Part shown: one piece after another, positions 58,658-64,000 of the stretch
Position numbering within the stretch: the first letter of the stretch is position 1
Layout: each line of letters starts with the position of its first letter
Assembly (NCBI RefSeq): GCF_047496725.1
Contig: NC_132983.1
Coordinates: forward strand, 8,186,501-8,250,500
Source of the DNA: Anoplolepis gracilipes
Lineage: Eukaryota; Arthropoda; Insecta; Hymenoptera; Formicidae
Length of the DNA: 64,000 nt
Direction of reading: 5' to 3'
Translations under genes and position numbers: made by a program
The notes under the pieces: model-generated
Databases searched by the model: none
What the model was told of the DNA's origin: nothing
Seen by the model: only the letters and a program-made list of their open reading frames with translations

Positions 58658-59662
58658 ATGGACATAGTCATCGACATACAAGGCTTCCGTGATGTCAACG
58701 ATAAATTTATCCCAAAGGAAGTCGCTATTGTCTCGATTGACGCCCCAATCGTCGATCATTGGATTATGATGCCTCCACATCCATTTGGAGAATTATCCGC
58801 AAAAGCAAGACGAGAAAACAATTGGCTCTCGCAAAATTATCACGGTATCGAGTGGTTCGACGGTGAAACTAATCTGAAATATTTTATTTCACATTTGCGC
58901 GAAATTACAAGACGTGTGTGTTACATTTACGTTAGAGGCAATGAAAAGGCAAGCTACTTGCGGAATATACTTTCCAGAGATATAAATAACTTGGAAGATA
59001 TCTCTCCGCCATTTAAAAACCTATCATCAAAAGAAGAAGACGGACGATATTGCTCTCACCACGGATTGTGGAATTTTGGAATCTTCTGTTGCGCATTACA
59101 CAATGCTTATAAACTAAAATACTGGTTAGTCACACAAAATAATTGTGATATCGACGTTACGTTTAGTACTCAAGTTAGTTGTAGTACTGAGAAAGATTGT
59201 GAAATATACTCCGAGAACACGGACGACGAAATCGCCGAGGAAATCGAAAGCAAAGATTATGTTTTTTGTGACATGAATGAAAATATTAAATCGAGTAATG
59301 AAATAGAGAAACAAAACTTGCAAAAAATCGAACATCTAATTGAAAAAGAAGAAGAAGAGGGATTCGTGAAATTGACGAAATCAAAGACGTTGCTGGATGA
59401 AAACAAGTTCAAAATTACTAACATTACTACGCAAACCGACATTGAAAACCTGAAAGCCGATATTGATAAAATCGCATTATCAAAAGAGGTAAAAACCGAC
59501 GTTATTCAAATAATACCGCACGTTCGTTCGCCTTTGTTGGAAAAAAATGAACTCTCGCGAAATTTTGCAAGCACTCCATCATCTCGATGCCAGACATGTG
59601 GGAGTGTATTCTGCCGACAGAGTTCCGAGGGTGTGGACGAGGTCGACGGCCATCGTTGTTAA
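58658..59662 (+). CDS. unidentified Polinton-borne protein, possible nuclease fold
   Basis: 334 codons, intact. The N-terminal domain opens MDIVIDIQGFRDVNDKFIPK with alternating strands, then WIMMPPHPFG, YHGIEWFDGE and a C/H cluster (YCSHHGLWNFGIFCCALHNA). An acid-rich, coiled-coil-like C-terminal half follows. The layout recalls RNase-H-fold 3'-5' exonuclease-like domains with an added zinc-type C/H motif, but the first acidic motif is DIQ rather than DxE, so activity is doubtful. It sits between capsid and protease and its end overlaps the protease gene by 116 bp in another frame. I cannot name the family. Confidence 0.5.
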   Translation: MDIVIDIQGFRDVNDKFIPKEVAIVSIDAPIVDHWIMMPPHPFGELSAKARRENNWLSQNYHGIEWFDGETNLKYFISHLREITRRVCYIYVRGNEKASYLRNILSRDINNLEDISPPFKNLSSKEEDGRYCSHHGLWNFGIFCCALHNAYKLKYWLVTQNNCDIDVTFSTQVSCSTEKDCEIYSENTDDEIAEEIESKDYVFCDMNENIKSSNEIEKQNLQKIEHLIEKEEEEGFVKLTKSKTLLDENKFKITNITTQTDIENLKADIDKIALSKEVKTDVIQIIPHVRSPLLEKNELSRNFASTPSSRCQTCGSVFCRQSSEGVDEVDGHRC

Positions 59663-60032
59663 CACCGACAACCATACTCGACCTGGAGAACATTGGGTCG
59701 CTTTCTTCCTCGATAAATACGGTACAGGCACTTACTTCGATAGCTACGGATTACCCCCTTTGTATTCCGGATTTTTACTCCGACTGCGGCGAAATTCCAC
59801 CATCCACCATTGGAACACCCAGCAATTACAAGGAATTTTTTCTCAAACTTGCGGGCAATACTGCTGCGTATTTTTATATTATATGTGTGCCGGTTACGAT
59901 CTTAATCAGTTTCTTACTCTTTTTACCGAAGATTGCGAACGTAACGATCGCTTGATTGTACGATTATTTAATAAAATTTTCTTTCACGAAAAACGTATTA
60001 AACATACCGACAAACATACATGTAACGCTTAA
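59547..60032 (+). CDS. adenain-type cysteine protease (C5-like)
   Basis: Matures capsid and core proteins inside the virion. It has the family order of catalytic residues: His in GEHWVAFFLD, Asp in YFDSYGLPP, Gln and Cys in SQTCGQYCCVFLYYMC. 161 codons, intact, close to the usual family length. The start MNSREILQALHH is typical. It is the last gene before the right TIR. The frame looks functional, one of the few in this element that does. Confidence 0.9.
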   Translation: MNSREILQALHHLDARHVGVYSADRVPRVWTRSTAIVVNTDNHTRPGEHWVAFFLDKYGTGTYFDSYGLPPLYSGFLLRLRRNSTIHHWNTQQLQGIFSQTCGQYCCVFLYYMCAGYDLNQFLTLFTEDCERNDRLIVRLFNKIFFHEKRIKHTDKHTCNA

Positions 60033-60184
60033 ACATGTAAACCTTTGTGTAATAAAATATAAAAAAATTGTACTATTACTTAATAAAAATTTATTATTAC
60101 CTTAATTATATGTAATAAGAATCTTGATTTTTTGTAGTAAAAATCTGCATCAATAAATGTGAGCAATTTTATGTTTAATCATCT

Positions 60185-60910
60185 ATTTCTTTCACCCGCT
60201 CCTCTTTCCCATTTTACATATAAGTAGTTCCGTTACTTTTATTGTTGAAAGAGGATGTTCCGCAACCTCTTTCAACAATAGGCGCTCATCGTAATATAAG
60301 ACACCGATAATACTATTTCTTTCGTTGCGTCATACCATCGCGTTTGACAGAACCTGCACGTTCCTGTGTTATTATCTTTTTTTTCATTTTCACAGGCATG
60401 ACGTTATACATGGTCAACTACCATGTGACGTCATTTGTTTTGACGGACCATACCTGCCCCATGTGCAGAACGCACTTTTCCGTCCCACCACCGTCTCTGT
60501 AACCGTTATCGCCCCAAGAGCCATACCTGCCCCGCTTGCAGAACATCAAAGCGCTTTTTACTCCCTTCACCAGCACCGTAACCGATATCGGACAAAGAGC
60601 CATATCTGCCCCACTACGTAACATAAATGCCTTATCTAACCTTTACTCTAGTAAGTTCTTATTTAGCTCAACACACCAGAACCAGGATCAGCAATACGAA
60701 GGACCCAGGTTCAAGTCCCGAGAAAACCAGAAAATTTTTCCAAAAAATAAATTTTTCTTACCTGAGCACGAACCCTTCCCCCTCCAACCACCACTTTTTT
60801 TTCTGTCAGTCCTGGTGGTGGTGGGGGAAAACACCAAACACCCCCCGCGGTGCCCGTGGGCGCGGTGGTGGGGGTTTGTTTTGACGGGTCATACCTGCCC
60901 CATTACTACT
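60185..60910 (-). repeat. right terminal inverted repeat of the Polinton
   Basis: Inverse copy of 43,024-43,731, slightly longer through small insertions. Carries the same GGGGCAGGTAT boxes and the TTGAAAGAGG hairpin. The open frames at 60,325-60,621 and 60,536-60,919 are TIR artefacts. Confidence 0.92.
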
Positions 60911-60916
60911 AAGTAT
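60911..60916 (+). repeat. Polinton target-site duplication, right
   Basis: AAGTAT, identical to 43,018-43,023. Confidence 0.92.
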
Positions 60917-61090
60917 TAATTTTTATATATAATTTTTAGTATTACAAAGCTCTGTTACTGTCGAAAAACAAATTGCAAAAGCGAAAAAATTAATGCTCGC
61001 GGCATTGATACAAGTTTGAGAGACCGCATACACCAAAAAATATATTTAATGTATTTTTCATCATTTCTGATATATATAAAATACATAATG
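60911..61090 (+). pseudogene. inverted decayed copy of the CtIP-like exons, right piece
   Basis: Continues the intron (TTAATTTTTATATATAATTT), then an exon homologous to 42,502-42,601 read on the opposite strand: YYKALLLSKN, a TAA stop, CSRH and FERPHTPK. The GT donor after the exon is lost (AAATAT). Homology fades by about 61,090. Confidence 0.75.
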
Positions 61091-61591
61091 TAATTTTTTT
61101 TTTCCTGTATCAAGTTGAAATCATTTTTATTTGTTGGCCCAGATGGGTAAGTAAAAGAAGTTTTCATCAAAGACATTACTCTTTTCACTAATATTTTGTG
61201 CCTTAAATTATCTATTTATCGATTAATCTTTTTTAATTTCAACTTTATTTTCACTACATACACATTTTTACGCCCATATACCATTACGCATAATGATGCG
61301 TCATAACATAAGCCAACTATAACACTATCATTAATAAAAAAAACAGTAAAATAACAGCAGCATGCCAGCATTTTGTGTATATGTAACTTAATAACATAAT
61401 TCCTACACTTAAATTATTATTAAATTATAAATTATTAATTTTAAATTATTTGTATTATTTATGCTGTTCAAATTGTATATCATAAATTATGCATAAAATG
61501 TTAAGCATGCTATGTTCAACACGTCTGTTTATTTGAGCATTGTCATGAAAAATATAAAACAGTACGTTACACAATATGAAACTGTACTTAC
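61091..61591. other. AT-rich intron-like spacer
   Basis: No protein-like frame on either strand. Lies between the CtIP copy and the 3'-most of the minus-strand 5' exons. Confidence 0.5.
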
Positions 61592-62848
61592 CAATGCAGG
61601 ATCTTTGACAAGAAACATATCTCCGCTGAACATATTATTCAAGCTAGAAATTTTTATTTTAGGAAAGATATTTTTTACACAATCAGAGTTAAGAATCTGC
61701 GTATTAGTATTTGTATTATTGTTAGAAAGTTTTAATTGAGATTTATCAATGGGTTCTGACTCAAAAGATTGAGACATTTTAATCTCAATTTTAGCTCCAG
61801 ATATTTGAGCCGATTCTAGGTGTTTCCTTTGAAATTCAGATCTCGATATCTTAGACTCATTATCACTCTCAGTCCGAGCAATTATTTCGTTCCCAAATCT
61901 AGAGTTGTGTTGCATGAGAGCAGCTTTTGGCTCAAAGGAAACTAATTTTTCTAGAGTTTGAATATTAAATTTAGCAGCTAATTGAGCAGCCAACTGCAAA
62001 ACATAAATATTACTTTAAAATTTAAATGAATAAAAATTGAAGAAAATAAATTTTATGTTTTTAATTTACATACTTTGCGAAGTTTCTTAGATTCTGAAAT
62101 TTTATTCTAATTTTCCTTCTTATTATATTCATTACTACTTGATTCGTCAGTGACAGCATTGTCATTATTTTCTTTATTACTGTCATCTTCTGTGTTCTAA
62201 AATAAGTATGATATATAATAGACAAAATAAAACATGTTAAATATTGAAAAGTCAGCAAAACCAGCATTTTAAAAATTTCTCACTTTTTTTATTGGAAATT
62301 AAAAAAAATAAACTTACAGAGCTTTCAGAAGTCTTTATGTCAGAAGGAGAAGAATTCAGTTGAATAGTACGTTCTCCTTGATCAACCTTTGTTGGATCAT
62401 TCTCATTATCAAAAATATTACTTATGTCTTCTTTCTTGGATAAATCGGTTGAGATCAAGTTTTTTTTTTTTTTTTTTTTTTTTATCATATATATATTTAA
62501 TAATTCCTTTTCTACGGCATCATTAGCCGCTGTGCGGGCAGATTCTTTCATATCCTAATGTAGAAACGAAAAGATATTTATATAAATAACATATTCGTAT
62601 AAAAAAATTTAAACAAAATGGATATAGAAGTTGAAAATGAAGCAGACTTACTTTCATTTTCTTAGATTTAAATTCTTGCGTTGATTTTGAGCTTTTCCTT
62701 TTGTTAATTTCAAGAAACTTTTCTCTGCATTTTATTTTTGATTGTCGTGGTTCATTTAATGCTTGAGAAACAGTCTCCTTTTTTTTCTCTTTTTTCTTTT
62801 CTTCAGAGTTAAACTTTAGTGATTTTTCCACACAATCCTCATAAGTAT
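61592..62848 (-). pseudogene. 5' exons of a disordered host protein, probably the BEN-domain gene
   Basis: Four exons with clean GT-AG sites. 62,652-62,848 reads TYEDCVEKSLKFNSEEKK and is Lys-rich. 62,318-62,554 reads MKESARTAANDAVEKELL, then a poly-Lys run. 62,074-62,196 is acidic and has an in-frame TAG near 62,107. 61,592-61,993 reads LAAQLAAKFNIQTLEKLV, then Ser/Asn-rich sequence, with donor GTAAGT. The YEDC motif before a charged linker suits the N-terminal part of insect BEN-domain proteins, and the BEN exon lies downstream on the same strand at 41.3 kb. The alternative is the N-terminal half of the CtIP-like gene. The first exon lies beyond 62,848 and was not found. Confidence 0.45.
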
Positions 62849-64000
62849 CTAAAGTAAAATAATTGTATAAGTTTTAAAATATACATAATATAGATTTAAA
62901 TTTATAAAATAAATTTATAATTTATATATAGAGACTTATAATATATACAGATAAGTTTTATATTGAAATTTACTGCAATTTAATATTATGAAGTGACTTA
63001 ACATACAATGTAATAAAAAAATTGACACTCGTATCTTAGACACAAGATTTACAAGATATATACAAAATTATAATAATTATTTGAATATTCTATAAATATT
63101 TACTAAAACATTGTATAAACATTTTTATAATTATCTTAGATATCAAACACAAAATCATAAAGATATCATAAATATATCTCCAACAAATATTTAAAAAATA
63201 TTTACAAATATTATTACAAAAATATTAATTTTTTTGCTTTATTATAAATATTATATAAAATTTTAATATATTTTAATAATATGCTGAATACAGTTTTTAT
63301 AAAATACGTATAAAATATTTATATATCAGAAAATAATCATAAATATTTATCATAATCAATATTATTATCAAATATTAAATATTGTGCGTTGTCTTATCTG
63401 AGATGTATATCATTTGGGACATAGACTGCGCAACAATGATTTGTTCTGTGACTTCTCCCAATGGTCAATATATACATATTTAACCGGCTGTTTGGCCTAA
63501 GTATTTTAAGTAAATATTATTGACATCTCTTTACATTCTTCTTACCCCGCGGGAGGAGTCACGGAACAAATCATGTTGCACACCGTACATGTTCAAGGAG
63601 AATAATATTATTATAATGTCCACGCATTTCAGTAAACGGTCAAAAGAATAGTTTTGAAAACAATAATATATAAGTAAGTCTATAATTAAAGTAATAGTAA
63701 AGTGAAACTTTTTGATGAAGTATTTATACATGTGCCTTAACATAAATTCTATGACACATATATCTTTAAAAAACAAGCAACCTAATCTTTATAATGTAAT
63801 AAATTTTTATCTTTATATATAATTAAATACTTAAAAAGGCACATAATTTAAGAGACCGATATTAAAACAGAAAAAAGTTGTAGAATAAGAAAATACAAAA
63901 ATGACTACGTAACAAGAAAGTTACATGCAACGTATTTTGTTCTGGTAAGATGGTAATTAACATAAAATATACGTACCGCCTATGTGGCGAATAATCCCTT
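62849..64000. other. AT-rich terminal stretch with one inverted repeat
   Basis: No convincing gene. An inverted repeat spans 63,424-63,592: CAACAATGATTTGTTCTGTGACTTCTCCC faces GGAGGAGTCACGGAACAAATCATGTTG, giving arms of about 48 bp. The remainder is simple AT-rich DNA, and the small frames there are not protein-like. Confidence 0.5.

Larger units (their letters stand above)
43024..60910 (+). mobile_element. Polinton/Maverick, 17,887 bp, full length
   Basis: Self-synthesising DNA transposon. Termini are AGTAGTAATGGGGCAGGTAT and its complement, with inverted repeats of about 0.7 kb and a perfect 6-bp duplication AAGTAT. Gene order: unknown minus-strand gene, protein-primed DNA polymerase B, packaging ATPase, small basic protein, unknown protein, integrase, minor capsid, basic virion-type protein, major capsid, unknown protein, protease. 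All hallmark genes are present, but most large ones have stops or shifts. Intact boundaries with decayed genes imply an insertion whose genes have since lost selection. It lies in an intron of the decayed CtIP copy. Confidence 0.95.

Noticed and set aside
60325..60919. Open frames in the right TIR, with partners at 43,295-43,591
   Set aside because: They occur in both TIRs and overlap in several frames; composition is that of the repeat. No protein family resemblance.

Overview
The window is AT-rich animal DNA from an insect, most likely a hymenopteran such as an ant. That placement is an inference from the mix of a CYP4 cytochrome P450 cluster, R1-type and RTE-type LINEs, mariner- and Harbinger-type MITEs, a TTAA-flanked element with YqaJ and Ulp1 domains, and a full-length Polinton/Maverick. 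I see no rRNA, convincing tRNA or CRISPR. Most of the 64 kb is nested mobile DNA around three host loci.

Region 1 (1-29.3 kb) is a tandemly duplicated CYP4 locus. A 12-exon CYP4 gene lies on the minus strand at 16.4-22.0 kb, with all family motifs but one in-frame stop. Its 3' flank (0.9-2.9 kb plus 14.5-16.4 kb) is repeated beyond its 5' end (23.0-29.2 kb). At the far end of that second copy only the last codons of a second CYP4 gene survive. The first copy of the flank is split by an 8.7 kb R1-clade LINE (3,153-11,896, with 15-bp target duplications), and the LINE's 5' region is itself split by a 2.5 kb fold-back array. The second copy carries a 1.03 kb MITE whose empty site is preserved in the first copy.

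Region 2 (29.3-41.2 kb) is a stack of transposons: LTR-like debris, a small hairpin MITE, a decayed minus-strand RTE-type LINE ending in (GAA)n, a mariner-type MITE with TA duplications, and a 6.66 kb TTAA-flanked element. That last element encoded a fused YqaJ nuclease and Ulp1 protease. A Harbinger-type MITE, itself holding a 175-bp-arm hairpin, sits exactly between the two domains.

Region 3 (41.2-62.9 kb) is a broken host neighbourhood on the minus strand. It holds the exons of a BEN-domain gene with disabling mutations and the C-terminal exons of a CtIP/Sae2 DNA end-resection protein. The CtIP exons are present twice as an inverted repeat. The intron of the decayed CtIP copy is the insertion site of a 17.9 kb Polinton (43,024-60,910; TIRs of about 0.7 kb; 6-bp duplication AAGTAT). 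The Polinton carries the whole core set: protein-primed DNA polymerase B with spliced 5' exons, FtsK/A32-type packaging ATPase, chromodomain integrase, minor and major capsid proteins, adenain-type protease and several small virion-type proteins. Replication (polymerase, TIRs), integration (integrase) and virion assembly (capsids, ATPase, protease) would have worked together. This copy has stops and frameshifts in most large genes and is probably not autonomous. The rest of the window (62.9-64 kb) is AT-rich and holds one hairpin repeat.
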